A stretch of DNA of 64,000 nucleotides from an uncultured Collinsella sp. (GTDB lineage Bacteria; Actinomycetota; Coriobacteriia; Coriobacteriales; Coriobacteriaceae): assembly GCA_902492235.1 (NCBI GenBank), contig CABUKS010000001.1, positions 91,151 to 155,150 on the forward strand, in the 5' to 3' direction. Positions 1 to 9,062 of the stretch are shown one piece after another; within the stretch, counting starts at the first letter, position 1, and each line of letters begins with the position of its first letter. The notes under the pieces were generated by a model. The model was not told the origin of the DNA and did no database searches. It saw only the letters and a list, made by a program, of their open reading frames with translations. Made by a program: the position numbers and the translations under genes.

Positions 1-69
1 GAACTTCACGCGACGCCGATGTACCGCGCTGTGTTCGGTACCGAGACCGCTCAGAGCGAGGTGGAGTAA
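1..69 (+). CDS. C-terminal end of a gene upstream of the hydrogenase large subunit (partial)
   Basis: An open frame runs from base 1 to a TAA at 67-69 and gives the last 22 residues of a protein ending in SEVE. The hydrogenase large-subunit ATG follows three bases later, so the two genes are almost certainly co-transcribed. In E. coli hyc and hyf operons the gene before the large subunit encodes a membrane component (HycD, or the NuoL/N-like HyfF), so a membrane subunit is the likely identity. The visible tail is too short to prove it. Confidence 0.4.
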   Translation, partial: ELHATPMYRAVFGTETAQSEVE

Positions 70-72
70 CGA

Positions 73-1845
73 ATGATTGAAACTGAGAACAAGGTGTATG
101 CCCGTCGCTGCGAGAGCCATGTCGAGGCCCTGCGCCGCGCCGTTCCGGGCTGCATCGAGAAGGTCGAGTGGCAGTGCGAGGACCAGCTGACGATTACCGT
201 CAAGCAGGACAAGCTGCCCGAGGCCGTCCACTACCTGTACTACGAGCGCTACGGCTGGATTCCCGTGATCATCGGCAACGATGAGCGCAGCCTGTGCGGC
301 CGTTACGCCGTGTACTACGTCATCTCCATGGAGGGGGAGGATCCCGGCTGGGTGACCGTCCGCACCGAGGTCGATCCCGCCAAGATGACGTTCCCGTCCG
401 TGACGCCGTTCGTCCCCGCCTGCGTGTGGGGCGAGCGCGAGCTGCGCGATATGTTCGGCCTGATCCCCGAGGGTCTGCCCGATCGTCGCCGCCTGGTGCT
501 GCCCGATGACTGGCCCAGCGGCCTGTACCCGCTGCGCAAGGACTCCATGGACTACCGCTTCCGTCCCGCTCCCGCGAGCGACATGGAAAACTACGAGTTC
601 TTGGCCGACACCAAGGGCAAGGAGACCACGCTCGTCCCCATGGGCCCGCTGCACATTACCTCCGACGAGCCCGGCCACTTCCGCCTGTTCGTCGAGGGCG
701 AGACGATCGTCGACGCCGACTACCGTCTGTTCTATGTGCACCGCGGCATGGAGAAGGTCGCCGAGACGCGCCTGAATTATGACGCCGTGACGTTCCTCGC
801 CGACCGCATCTGCGGCATCTGCGGCTGCGCCCACTCGGTGGCCTATGCCGAGGCCGTCGAGCGCGCCCAGGGCATTCATGTCCCGCCGCGCGCCCAGTAC
901 ATCCGTGCCATCATGCTCGAGGTCGAGCGTCTGCACTCGCATCTGCTCAACATTGGCCTGGCGTCGCACTACACGGGCTTCGACTCCGGCTTCCAGCAGT
1001 TCTTCCGCGTCCGCGAGAAGTCCATGGACCTGGCCGAGAAGCTCTCCGGTCACCGCAAGACCTACGGCCTCAACGTGATCGGCGGCGTGCGTCGCGACAT
1101 TTTGGCCGAGCAGAAGCTCTCCACGCTCACGACCATCCACCAGCTGCGCTCCGAGGTTCAGGAACTCGTCGACATGCTGCTCTCCACGCCCAACTTTATT
1201 GAGCGTACGAGTGGCATCGGCATTCTGGACCGCAAGATCGCTCGCGACTTCTCGCCGGTCGGCCCGCTCATGCGTGGCTCGGGCTATGCCCGCGACGTGC
1301 GCTTTGACCATCCCTTCGACGGCTACGCCGATCCGGATGTCCAGAAGATGCATGCTGCCACGGCCGACACCTGCGATGCCTTCGGCCGTACCGCCGTTCG
1401 CATCCAGGAGGTCTACGATTCGATCGACATGATCGAGACCATGCTCGAGAACTGCCCGTCGGGCCCCATCCTCACCACGGATTGGGAGTACACCCCGCAC
1501 AAGTACGCCATCGGCGCCACCGAGGCGCCGCGCGGCGAGGACGTGCACTGGGCCATGCTCGGCAATAACCAGAAGTGCTACCGCTGGCGCGCCAAGGCCG
1601 CCACGTACAGCAACTGGCCGGTCCTGCGCTACATGTTCCGCGGCAACACCGTGGGCGACGCGGCGCTGATCGTCGGCTCGCTCGACCCGTGCTACTCCTG
1701 CACCGACCGCGTGACGGTGACCGATGTCGCCGCCAAGCGCGACCACGTGCTTGACAAGGAGCAGTTCGAGAACGTCTGGCGCGACAAGTCGCCGCTTGCG
1801 GGCGAGGGCACCATGGCCGCTCCGCTCGATGAGGAGGCGCTCTAA
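73..1845 (+). CDS. hycE: Formate hydrogenlyase / hydrogenase-3/4 large subunit (HycE/HyfG)
   Basis: This is the catalytic [NiFe] subunit of a membrane-bound group 4 hydrogenase that reduces protons with electrons from formate. The 590-residue protein fuses an N-terminal NuoC-like (30 kDa) domain, roughly residues 1-170, to a NuoD-like (49 kDa) domain, as HycE and HyfG do. The Ni ligands are visible: RICGIC with C247 and C250, and the C-terminal DPCYSCTDR with C540 and C543. About 44 residues follow Arg546. In E. coli HycE the maturation protease cuts just after the equivalent arginine, so this tail should be removed by the HycI encoded four genes downstream. A purine-rich GAGGTGGAG precedes the ATG. 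The hycF-like gene starts one base after the stop. Confidence 0.95.
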   Translation: MIETENKVYARRCESHVEALRRAVPGCIEKVEWQCEDQLTITVKQDKLPEAVHYLYYERYGWIPVIIGNDERSLCGRYAVYYVISMEGEDPGWVTVRTEVDPAKMTFPSVTPFVPACVWGERELRDMFGLIPEGLPDRRRLVLPDDWPSGLYPLRKDSMDYRFRPAPASDMENYEFLADTKGKETTLVPMGPLHITSDEPGHFRLFVEGETIVDADYRLFYVHRGMEKVAETRLNYDAVTFLADRICGICGCAHSVAYAEAVERAQGIHVPPRAQYIRAIMLEVERLHSHLLNIGLASHYTGFDSGFQQFFRVREKSMDLAEKLSGHRKTYGLNVIGGVRRDILAEQKLSTLTTIHQLRSEVQELVDMLLSTPNFIERTSGIGILDRKIARDFSPVGPLMRGSGYARDVRFDHPFDGYADPDVQKMHAATADTCDAFGRTAVRIQEVYDSIDMIETMLENCPSGPILTTDWEYTPHKYAIGATEAPRGEDVHWAMLGNNQKCYRWRAKAATYSNWPVLRYMFRGNTVGDAALIVGSLDPCYSCTDRVTVTDVAAKRDHVLDKEQFENVWRDKSPLAGEGTMAAPLDEEAL

Positions 1846-1846
1846 T

Positions 1847-2563
1847 ATGCTGAAGCTTTGGAAGGTTAACGCCAAGGCCGGCGACGCGACGGTCAAGTAC
1901 CCGTTTGCGCCGTTCCCCACCAACAAGGACATGCGCGGCAAGCCCGAGCACAATGCCGAGCTCTGCATCGCCTGCGGTGCCTGCGGCGTGGCGTGCCCGG
2001 CCGATGCCATTCGCATGGACACCGACCTTGCGGCCGATACCATCACCTGGTCGATCGACTACGGTCGCTGCATCTTTTGCGGTCGTTGCGAGGAAGCCTG
2101 CCCCATGGAGGCCATCAAGCTCACCGAGGAGTTTGAGTTGGCCGTCATGAGCAAAGACGACCTCACCAGCAAGAGCGTCTACACGCTCGAGCACTGCTCG
2201 CGCTGCGGCAAGCCGTTCGCCCCGCACAAGGAGATCGACTACGCCAAGCGCCTGCTGCAAAAGGCCGGCGGCATGGAGGCCGAGCAGGCCGCCCGTACCG
2301 TCGGTATGTGCCAGGAGTGCAAGCGCGAGCTCGACGCCCTGCGCGCCGCCTCGGCCGTAAAGACCGGCAACGCGCACGGCATGGCCGCCAACGAGACGCT
2401 TGCGTCCGGCGAGCCCCAGGGCCCCGGCATGGAGTATCTGGGCGGCCACGGCGTGAACCCGGAGTATATCGACCGCGAGCTCAACCCCGATGCGCCCGAG
2501 ATTCCCGCCGGTCCGGCGCCGGTCGAGGGCATCATCATGGATTTTGAAACGAAGGAGGAGTAA
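1847..2563 (+). CDS. hycF: Formate hydrogenlyase ferredoxin-like subunit (HycF/HyfH)
   Basis: This 238-residue electron-transfer subunit carries two CxxCxxCxxxCP [4Fe-4S] motifs (about residues 40-52 and 75-87), as in HycF and NuoI. It wires electrons towards the NuoB-like subunit and the NiFe site. A third cysteine set (CSRCGKP, then CQEC, about residues 117-165) is also present and could hold an extra metal site. The start is set by the ATG at 1847 behind GAGGAGG; the open frame extends further upstream but only inside hycE in another frame. The C-terminal 70 residues are Pro/Gly-rich without recognisable motifs. The next gene starts 3 bases after the stop. Confidence 0.92.
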   Translation: MLKLWKVNAKAGDATVKYPFAPFPTNKDMRGKPEHNAELCIACGACGVACPADAIRMDTDLAADTITWSIDYGRCIFCGRCEEACPMEAIKLTEEFELAVMSKDDLTSKSVYTLEHCSRCGKPFAPHKEIDYAKRLLQKAGGMEAEQAARTVGMCQECKRELDALRAASAVKTGNAHGMAANETLASGEPQGPGMEYLGGHGVNPEYIDRELNPDAPEIPAGPAPVEGIIMDFETKEE

Positions 2564-2565
2564 CC

Positions 2566-3348
2566 ATGGCCGAACCCACGCTTTTGCCCGAGCGGCTTCA
2601 GTACCGCCCGACCAAGATCGAGCTCGACGAGAGCATCGAGAAGGCCAAGGCGACCCTTCTTAAGAAGATCAAGCGCTCGGTGTACGTCTACCGTGTCGAC
2701 TGCGGCGGCTGCAACGGCTGCGAGATCGAGATCTTCGGTTCCATCACGCCCGTCTTTGACGTCGAGCGCTTTGGCATCAAGGTCGTGCCCTCGCCCCGTC
2801 ACGCCGATGTGCTGCTGTACACCGGTGCCGTGACGCGTGCCATGCGCATGCCGGCCCTGCGCGCCTTTGAAGCCGCACCCGATCCCAAGATCGTGGTGTC
2901 CTATGGCGCGTGTGGCTGCACCGGCGGCATCTTCTACGACAACTACTGCGTCTGGGGCGGCACGGACAAGATTCTGCCGGTCGATGTCTACATCCCCGGC
3001 TGCCCGCCCAGCCCCGCGCAGACCGTCTACGGCTTTGCTATGGCACTCGGTCTGCTGGACCAAAAGCTGCATGCCGAGACCACGGTGGAGGCCGCCGGCG
3101 AGCAGGCCGATATCCTGCACCCCGGCGTGCCGTACAAGCTGCGCGTTGCCATCGAGCGCGAGGCTCGTGCCATGAGCGGCTACCGTTACGGTCGCGACCT
3201 GGCCAACGAGTTCATGGATACGCTCGAGGGCGCGCCCAAGGGCGATATCCGCGGTGCCATGGCGCTGCTCATCGACAAGCAGGACGATCCGCGCCGCGTC
3301 GAGGTGTACTCGGCGCTGCAGGATCTGGTGCTGGCCGGAGGTCGCTAG
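2566..3348 (+). CDS. hycG: Hydrogenase small subunit, NuoB-like (HycG/HyfI)
   Basis: This 260-residue subunit holds the proximal [4Fe-4S] cluster next to the NiFe site. The family cysteines are visible in DCGGCNGCEIEIF, YGACGCTGGI and PGCPPSPAQ. The N-terminal 45 residues and a C-terminal extension beyond the NuoB core are typical of group 4 hydrogenases. The ATG follows AAGGAGGAG at the end of hycF with 3 bases between stop and start, and hycH begins directly after its TAG, so translation is probably coupled through the operon. Confidence 0.95.
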   Translation: MAEPTLLPERLQYRPTKIELDESIEKAKATLLKKIKRSVYVYRVDCGGCNGCEIEIFGSITPVFDVERFGIKVVPSPRHADVLLYTGAVTRAMRMPALRAFEAAPDPKIVVSYGACGCTGGIFYDNYCVWGGTDKILPVDVYIPGCPPSPAQTVYGFAMALGLLDQKLHAETTVEAAGEQADILHPGVPYKLRVAIEREARAMSGYRYGRDLANEFMDTLEGAPKGDIRGAMALLIDKQDDPRRVEVYSALQDLVLAGGR

Positions 3349-3930
3349 ATGGAGCTCACGGACCGCTCTGGTTACTTTGCGGGCCCCGGCATGCTCGGCG
3401 GCTCTTTTGGCGATGCCTCGCGCGCAAGCGACGAGGCCGCCGAGGGCGTCGCCGACCCCTGCCTGGGCCATGCGCCCGACCAGGTGGTCTTCTATGAGCT
3501 CACGCGTAAGTTTGTGGAGACCGAGGAAGACGTTCCCCAGGAGGCCTGCGACGTGCTGTACTACACGCTCGCCGTGGGCCACCACACCGGCGTGCTCGAT
3601 TGCTTTGAGCCGCGCCTGTCGGTGCCGTTGAACGTGTTCTATTCGCTCGTCGACGCGCTGCCGGAGGGGGAGGCCCGGACTAAGTTTGAGGCCATTCGCT
3701 CCTTTGGTGAGTGCCAGCTCGACAAGGCGGCGGTGCCGTCGCTGCTCGAGGCCTGCGATGCGCTGCTCGACGAGCGCGGTTTTCGCGGTTCTGCCAAGGC
3801 CGGCATCTCGGTGTTCGATGACGACTTTGGCCTGCATGCCCAGCAGGTCGCGTTCTTAATGAAGTTTCGCGATCTGGTTGAGCGCGTGCGCGATGTGTCG
3901 GGCGTGTATCTGACGGGAAGGTTGCAGTAA
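3349..3930 (+). CDS. hycH: Formate hydrogenlyase maturation/assembly protein HycH-like
   Basis: A 193-residue protein whose central part (FYELTRKFVETEED, then YYTLAVGHHTGVLDCF) matches the characteristic core of E. coli HycH, needed for assembly of formate hydrogenlyase. The N-terminal 40 residues are a Gly/Ala-rich extension. Its ATG directly follows the stop of the small-subunit gene, and its TAA overlaps the ATG of hycI by one base (TAATG). The match is by motif and gene order only; the biochemical role of HycH is itself poorly defined. Confidence 0.85.
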   Translation: MELTDRSGYFAGPGMLGGSFGDASRASDEAAEGVADPCLGHAPDQVVFYELTRKFVETEEDVPQEACDVLYYTLAVGHHTGVLDCFEPRLSVPLNVFYSLVDALPEGEARTKFEAIRSFGECQLDKAAVPSLLEACDALLDERGFRGSAKAGISVFDDDFGLHAQQVAFLMKFRDLVERVRDVSGVYLTGRLQ

Positions 3931-4433
3931 TGGGTCGCGTTGTGGATGGTCGTGTGAACGGCGCCCCGTTTGCGGGTATCGTGCTCACGGCGGGAAGCGT
4001 GCTGCGTGCCGACGATGCCGCCGGCCCCGTGCTCTCCAAGAAGATGGAGGACGCGCCCATCGCCGGCTGGTACACCATCGACGGCGGTCAGACGCCCGAG
4101 GACGACATCATCGAGGTCAAGCGCGAGCGTCCGCCGCGTCTGGTCTTGGTGGATGCCGCCGATATGGCGCTGCCCGTCGGCGCCATCCGCTTGCTCGACA
4201 AACGTGACGTGGCCCGCAAGTCGATGTTCACCACGCATTCGCTCCCTTTGTCGATTCTGATCGAGGAAATCGAGCAATCGTGCGAAGATATCGTCTTCAT
4301 AGGGATTCAGCCGGGCGATACGGAGTTTTACAACCCTATGTCCCCGGAGGTCTTTGACGCCGTCGACGCCGTGTACGACGCCGTGGCCGCCAACGACTTT
4401 TCCCATTTTGTCCGCTTGGGACAAGAGCAATAG
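3930..4433 (+). CDS. hycI: Hydrogenase maturation endopeptidase HycI
   Basis: A 167-residue protein of the HyaD/HycI protease family, which trims the C-terminal tail of the large subunit after nickel insertion. Two family features are visible: an early acidic motif (VLRADDAAGP, the usual GNxxxxDDxxGP site) and the VLVDAADM segment that follows the central strands. The family glycine-asparagine (usually GN) reads GS here. The later FIGIQPGD resembles the conserved GIQP of HycI. It is the natural partner of the HycE tail at residues 547-590. The start overlaps the hycH stop. Confidence 0.9.
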   Translation: MGRVVDGRVNGAPFAGIVLTAGSVLRADDAAGPVLSKKMEDAPIAGWYTIDGGQTPEDDIIEVKRERPPRLVLVDAADMALPVGAIRLLDKRDVARKSMFTTHSLPLSILIEEIEQSCEDIVFIGIQPGDTEFYNPMSPEVFDAVDAVYDAVAANDFSHFVRLGQEQ

Positions 4434-4472
4434 GAGCGCTTGTCCCTGCTGATTAGGAAAGAAGTGATTGAC

Positions 4473-5312
4473 ATGGCAGATTCCAAGGCGGAGCACCCCG
4501 CTCCCGATTGCCTTGCGCCCGCCGCGATCGAGGCCAAGACCGAGGCCGCCGGCGTGACCAAGGCTAACCTGCCGGTCGCAAAGGCCTTTGTTTTGGCGAT
4601 GTTCGCCGGCGCGTTCATTGCCTTCGGCGGCCTGTTCTTTACCGTGTTCTTGAGCGATAGCACGCTGGGCTGGGGCGCTCAGCGTGTCGTGGGTGGCCTG
4701 TGCTTTTGCCTGGGCCTGGTGCTGGTGCTGGTGTGCGGTGCCGAGCTGTTTACCGGCAATTCGCTTATGGTCTGCGCGCTCAAGAGCAAAAAGATCACCC
4801 TGGCTCAGATGCTCAAGGCCTGGGTCGTCGTGTGGGTCGGCAATTTTGTCGGTGCTCTGTTCATCGTCTTTTTGGTGTACATGGCCGGCATTTACAAGCT
4901 CAACGGCGAGGCGGTCGCCAACTCCATGGTGAGCGTCGCCGCCGGCAAGGTGACGATCGACTGGGTGACGATCTTCTTCCGTGGCATCCTGTGCAATATC
5001 TTTGTGTGCCTGGCCGTGTGGATTGGTACTGCGGGCAAGACCGTAGTCGATAAGGTTGTGGGCATTTTGCTGCCCATAGCCGCCTTTGTGGCCTGCGGTT
5101 TTGAGCACTGCGTTGCCAACATGTACTTTTTGCCCATGGGTGCCGTGATGCACGCGTGCGGCTATGGTGCCAAGGTTGCCGGGGCCGATGCGCTCAACGT
5201 CGCGGGTATTGCGTTTAACCTATCCGCCGCCACGCTGGGCAACATCGTGGGCGGTGCGGTTCTGATCGCGCTTGGCTACTGGTTTGTCTACGCCAAGAAG
5301 TCCGAGGCGTAA
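4473..5312 (+). CDS. focA: Formate/nitrite transporter family channel (FocA-like)
   Basis: A 279-residue FNT-family protein with six predicted membrane segments. Two family signatures are visible: GAELFTGNS, carrying the omega-loop threonine, and GFEHCVANMY, carrying the pore histidine. In FocA these residues gate formate and formic acid passage. Its place straight after the hydrogenlyase genes fits formate import or export for that complex, like focB after hyf in E. coli. The ATG at 4473 sits behind AGGAAAGAAG and is preferred over a TTG 33 bases upstream. A strong terminator follows. Confidence 0.92.
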   Translation: MADSKAEHPAPDCLAPAAIEAKTEAAGVTKANLPVAKAFVLAMFAGAFIAFGGLFFTVFLSDSTLGWGAQRVVGGLCFCLGLVLVLVCGAELFTGNSLMVCALKSKKITLAQMLKAWVVVWVGNFVGALFIVFLVYMAGIYKLNGEAVANSMVSVAAGKVTIDWVTIFFRGILCNIFVCLAVWIGTAGKTVVDKVVGILLPIAAFVACGFEHCVANMYFLPMGAVMHACGYGAKVAGADALNVAGIAFNLSAATLGNIVGGAVLIALGYWFVYAKKSEA

Positions 5313-5334
5313 GGTACCGTCTGTTTGACGTTGG

Positions 5335-5370
5335 GCCTCCCGCGGGGCGTTGCCGTGCGGGAGGCTTTTT
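5335..5370 (+). terminator. Rho-independent terminator after the formate channel gene
   Basis: Nine-base arms GCCTCCCGC and GCGGGAGGC pair perfectly and are followed by TTTTT. It ends the hydrogenlyase-formate channel operon. Confidence 0.88.
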
Positions 5371-5434
5371 GGGTCTGGGGCTCGTTGCCGGGCTGTTGGC
5401 CTGTTGTGTTTGGCTTGTGAAAGGGGTAATCGAG

Positions 5435-7552
5435 ATGGCATCTGCTGTGGAGCGTGACGGTCGTGCCGTGGTGACCACATGCGGGGGATGCTATGCCGAT
5501 TGCGCCTTTGCGGCTCATGTTGAGGATGGTCGCGTGGTGGCCGAGTTGCCGGTGCCGGGGCATCCGTGCGCGGCGCGTGCCCTCTGCGCCCGCGGTCGGC
5601 ATCGCCTGGCAATGCCGTTTGACGAGCGTGACCGCATTGTGAACCCCATGCGACGCCGCCGGGATGGCTCGGGGTTTGATGCGATTACCTGGGACGAGGC
5701 GTTTGCTCAGATTGCCGAGCGTCTTTTGGGGATTGTTGACGAGTGCGGGCCCCGTGCGCTGGGCATGACGCTCGGCGTTCCTTCGTTCGACCGCTACTGG
5801 GCCTATCGCCTTATGCATGCGCTGGGTTCGCCCAACGTGTACGGTGCCGATGGCGCCTGCGAGGTAAGCCGACTTACCGGTTGGGAACACAGCCTGGGTT
5901 ATAGTCCCGCCTCCGACCTTGCGCATACCGACTGCATCATGTACCTGGGGCGTTCCATTGTCGATTCGTCGACGATGGGAGCCGTTGATGCGCTCAACGA
6001 TGCGCGCCGGCGCGGGGCGAAGATCATCGTGGTTGATCCCCGGCGCAGCGGCTCGGCCGCGCTTGCCGATCGCTGGCTCCGCGTACGCCCGGGCTGCGAC
6101 TTGGCGCTGCTGTTGGGTATTGCCCACGTGTTGATTGACGAGGGCCTGTACGACCGCGAGTTTGTGGACCGCTATACCACGGGTTTTGACGAGCTGGCGC
6201 AGGCGGCCAGTGCTTGGACGCCCGAGTGGGCCGAGTCGATGTGCGACGTGCCGGCCGCAGAGATTGTCGCCACGGCGCGCGATCTCGCTGCCGCCGCGCC
6301 TGCCGCTGTGGTGGATGCGGGTTTTCATGGTGGCATCGGTATCGCGTATGCCAATAGCACCCAGACCGCGCGCGCTATCTGCTTGGTCGATGCGCTGCTG
6401 GGCTGCATCGGACACGCGGGCGGCGCGCTCAATCCACCTACACCGCTTGCGCTGGGCGACCTGGATCCTGCGCGTTTCGCGACGCCGCTGGTGCCTCGTG
6501 AGCCCAAGTTGGGGTCCGAGCGCTATCCACTGGTCGATCCGGTGCGCGGCCTGTGCACGTCCATCGGTCAGTCGATTCTTGCCGGCGATTTGCGTGGGCT
6601 CATCGTCTATGCCAGTAACCCCGGTGCGGGCTATGGCAATGCCGGGGCGTGGCTATCGATTCTGGAACAGCTTGACCTGCTCGTGACCGTTGATATTCGC
6701 TGGTCCGAGACGGCGCGCGTGTCCGATTTCGTGCTGCCCGACGTGACGTATCTGGAGGCCGACCGCGGTGTGGGCACGGTCGTGGGCGCCAACGATGCGC
6801 GGGTGTTCTACCGCAATGCCGTGCTGCCTGTGCAGCATGACGACACGAGACCGGGGCGGGAGATCTTTGCCGGGTTGGCTGCGGCCTGCGGCGTTGGCGA
6901 GTTCTTTGACTTTACGTCCGACGATTTGGCCGCCGCCCAGGTGGCGCCTTTTGGGATCGATCTGGACGAGCTCAAGGAGCGCGGCTGGGCCGATACGGGC
7001 ACGGCGCTGCCGACGCGCACGGGTGAGCCGGTGATTCCGCTTGCCGGCGGCAAGATTGCGCTGGCTAGCGACATGTGGGAGCGAGCCGGCATGAGTCGTG
7101 TGCCCAACTGGATCGCTCCCATGGTGGAGCCCGGCCCGGGGATGTTTCGCCTCGTTAGCGGCAACCGTCCCTTTGAGTCGCATACCTCGCGAAGGCTTGC
7201 GGTCCAAGGTGCCGCCGAGGTGGGGTCGGATTTGGACGCCGTGCAGATGAACGCCGATGTCGCCGCTCGCATGGGTATTGCCGACGGCGAGGTCGTCGAG
7301 CTTGTGAGCGACATGGGCCGCGACCGCGTGCGCGTGGAGACGACGCCGTATCTGCATCCGGCGTGCATCTTCACCTCGGCCGCCCCCGGCGGGCGTTCGT
7401 TTGGCGCCGATGCCGGCGTTGCTCAAGCCTTGGGCGTGGGCCCACTCGACCATACGCCGCTGCGCTGGGACCCGTTGACGGGTGCCGCGCTCACCCAGGA
7501 AAACGCCGTTCGCGTGGAAAAGATCGCGGCGCGCGAGGATAATAACGAGTAA
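5435..7552 (+). CDS. Molybdopterin (bis-MGD) oxidoreductase, substrate unknown
   Basis: A 705-residue member of the DMSO reductase superfamily. The N terminus has a [4Fe-4S] motif (CGGCYADC near residue 15, with a fourth cysteine in CARG), then the large Mo-binding domains and a C-terminal dinucleotide-binding domain. The residue at the metal-ligand position is Cys142 (GACEVSRL). Formate dehydrogenases usually read Cys/Sec-His there, so Cys-Glu argues against a standard formate dehydrogenase; thiosulfate/polysulfide-type or an uncharacterised reductase are alternatives. No Tat signal is evident, suggesting a cytoplasmic enzyme. ATG 5435 follows GAAAGGGG; an open extension of 22 residues upstream overlaps the terminator and was not used. 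The selA gene follows after about 50 bases. Confidence 0.85.
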   Translation: MASAVERDGRAVVTTCGGCYADCAFAAHVEDGRVVAELPVPGHPCAARALCARGRHRLAMPFDERDRIVNPMRRRRDGSGFDAITWDEAFAQIAERLLGIVDECGPRALGMTLGVPSFDRYWAYRLMHALGSPNVYGADGACEVSRLTGWEHSLGYSPASDLAHTDCIMYLGRSIVDSSTMGAVDALNDARRRGAKIIVVDPRRSGSAALADRWLRVRPGCDLALLLGIAHVLIDEGLYDREFVDRYTTGFDELAQAASAWTPEWAESMCDVPAAEIVATARDLAAAAPAAVVDAGFHGGIGIAYANSTQTARAICLVDALLGCIGHAGGALNPPTPLALGDLDPARFATPLVPREPKLGSERYPLVDPVRGLCTSIGQSILAGDLRGLIVYASNPGAGYGNAGAWLSILEQLDLLVTVDIRWSETARVSDFVLPDVTYLEADRGVGTVVGANDARVFYRNAVLPVQHDDTRPGREIFAGLAAACGVGEFFDFTSDDLAAAQVAPFGIDLDELKERGWADTGTALPTRTGEPVIPLAGGKIALASDMWERAGMSRVPNWIAPMVEPGPGMFRLVSGNRPFESHTSRRLAVQGAAEVGSDLDAVQMNADVAARMGIADGEVVELVSDMGRDRVRVETTPYLHPACIFTSAAPGGRSFGADAGVAQALGVGPLDHTPLRWDPLTGAALTQENAVRVEKIAAREDNNE

Positions 7553-7604
7553 TTGACTCAGCTGATGCATTCGACTGATCCACGTTTCTTTTGAAAGGCC
7601 GCAC

Positions 7605-9062
7605 ATGAGCGATAGCCAGAACATGTCCGATGAGGTACGCGCCCGCCTGCGCGCCATTCCCTCCGTCAACGAGCTGCTTGCCGAGTGGCCGGTAGTGAAG
7701 GCGGCGGGGGAGACCTGCGACGCGGTGGTGCATGCCGCCGTGACGGCCGAGCTCGACGAGGAGCGCGCAGCCATTCGCGCCGGTGCCGCCCCGCGCTCTA
7801 AGCGCGACCTAGCCTCGGCCATCGAGTGGCGTGCGCATCGCTCCGCGCTGCCGAGCCTGCGTCCCGCTGTCAACGCCACGGGTGTGGTTATCCATACCAA
7901 CTTGGGTCGCGCTCCGCTCGCGGAATCGGCCGCCAAGGCCGTGGCCGAGGTCGCGCGCGGCTACAGCACGCTCGAGTACAGCGTGGACACCTGCTCGCGT
8001 GGGTCGCGCAAGGAACATGCCGCGCAGCTGATCCGCTCGCTTACCGGTGCCGAGGACGCGCTTGTGGTCAACAACAACGCCGCCGCGGTGCTGCTGGTGC
8101 TGGCGACTCACGCTGCGGGCAAAGAGGTTATCGTCAGCCGCGGCGAGCTTGTCGAGATTGGCGGCAGCTTCCGCATCCCCGATGTCATGGCGGCTTCGGG
8201 CGCCAAACTCGTCGAGGTCGGCGCCACCAATCGCACGCACCTGACAGATTATGAGCAAGCCATCACGCCCGATACGGCGATGATCCTTAAGGTCCATCCT
8301 TCCAACTATCGCATCGAGGGTTTTCACGAGGAGGTGGGTTCTCGGGAGCTTGCGGCGCTTGCTCACAAGCACGGCCTGCTGTTCTACGAGGACCAGGGCT
8401 CGGGCGCGCTGTTGCCCGACGACATCTTGGTGCGTGGCGGCGAAGAAACCACGCCGGCTTCGGTTTCGGCAGGGCTCGATCTGGTGTCGTGCTCGGGCGA
8501 TAAACTGCTCGGTGCCGCACAGGCGGGCATTATCATGGGCCGTCGCGATCTGGTCCAGGCCTGCGGGTCGCATCCGCTTATGCGTGCCCTGCGCCCGGGC
8601 AAGCTCGCGCTGGCGGCGCTCGAGGCTACACTGCGCATTTATATGGATGGGGCGGATGTGGCCCATCGCGAGCTACCGGTGCTCAACATGCTCACGCTGC
8701 CGCAGGCTCATCTGGAGCGCCGCGCACGCAAGTTGCGCGATCGTATGGTCGCCGGGCTCGATAAGGCCGGTTGCCCGTGCGCCGTGCAGGTGGAAATCGT
8801 CGAGGAATCGTCGACGCCCGGTGGCGGTTCGCTGCCTACCGTCGAGTTGCCCACGATGTGCGTGGCCGTCTGCCCGGTCGACGGGCGCCTGTCCGTCGAC
8901 GCGCTCAAGCGCTCGCTCGTCCAAGACTTCGATACGCCGGTCGTCACGCGCGCCTCGCACGACCGCATTCTGTTTGATGTGCGTACACTCGTGGGCGACC
9001 GCGATATCGAGACGGCGGCGTCGACGCTTGCCGCATGCGTTGAGAAGGCGATTGCTCGATGA
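7605..9062 (+). CDS. selA: L-seryl-tRNA(Sec) selenium transferase SelA
   Basis: A 485-residue PLP enzyme that converts Ser-tRNA(Sec) to Sec-tRNA(Sec) using selenophosphate. Family signatures include NATGVVIHTNLGRAPL near residue 89, the SRGELVEIGGSFRIP segment and the PLP lysine Lys300 in SGDKLLGAAQAG. Length is normal. The ATG follows GAAAGGCCGC. The last codons overlap selB (ATGA at 9059-9062), a sign of coupled translation. selD is not in the window, so the selenophosphate source is encoded elsewhere. Confidence 0.97.
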   Translation: MSDSQNMSDEVRARLRAIPSVNELLAEWPVVKAAGETCDAVVHAAVTAELDEERAAIRAGAAPRSKRDLASAIEWRAHRSALPSLRPAVNATGVVIHTNLGRAPLAESAAKAVAEVARGYSTLEYSVDTCSRGSRKEHAAQLIRSLTGAEDALVVNNNAAAVLLVLATHAAGKEVIVSRGELVEIGGSFRIPDVMAASGAKLVEVGATNRTHLTDYEQAITPDTAMILKVHPSNYRIEGFHEEVGSRELAALAHKHGLLFYEDQGSGALLPDDILVRGGEETTPASVSAGLDLVSCSGDKLLGAAQAGIIMGRRDLVQACGSHPLMRALRPGKLALAALEATLRIYMDGADVAHRELPVLNMLTLPQAHLERRARKLRDRMVAGLDKAGCPCAVQVEIVEESSTPGGGSLPTVELPTMCVAVCPVDGRLSVDALKRSLVQDFDTPVVTRASHDRILFDVRTLVGDRDIETAASTLAACVEKAIAR

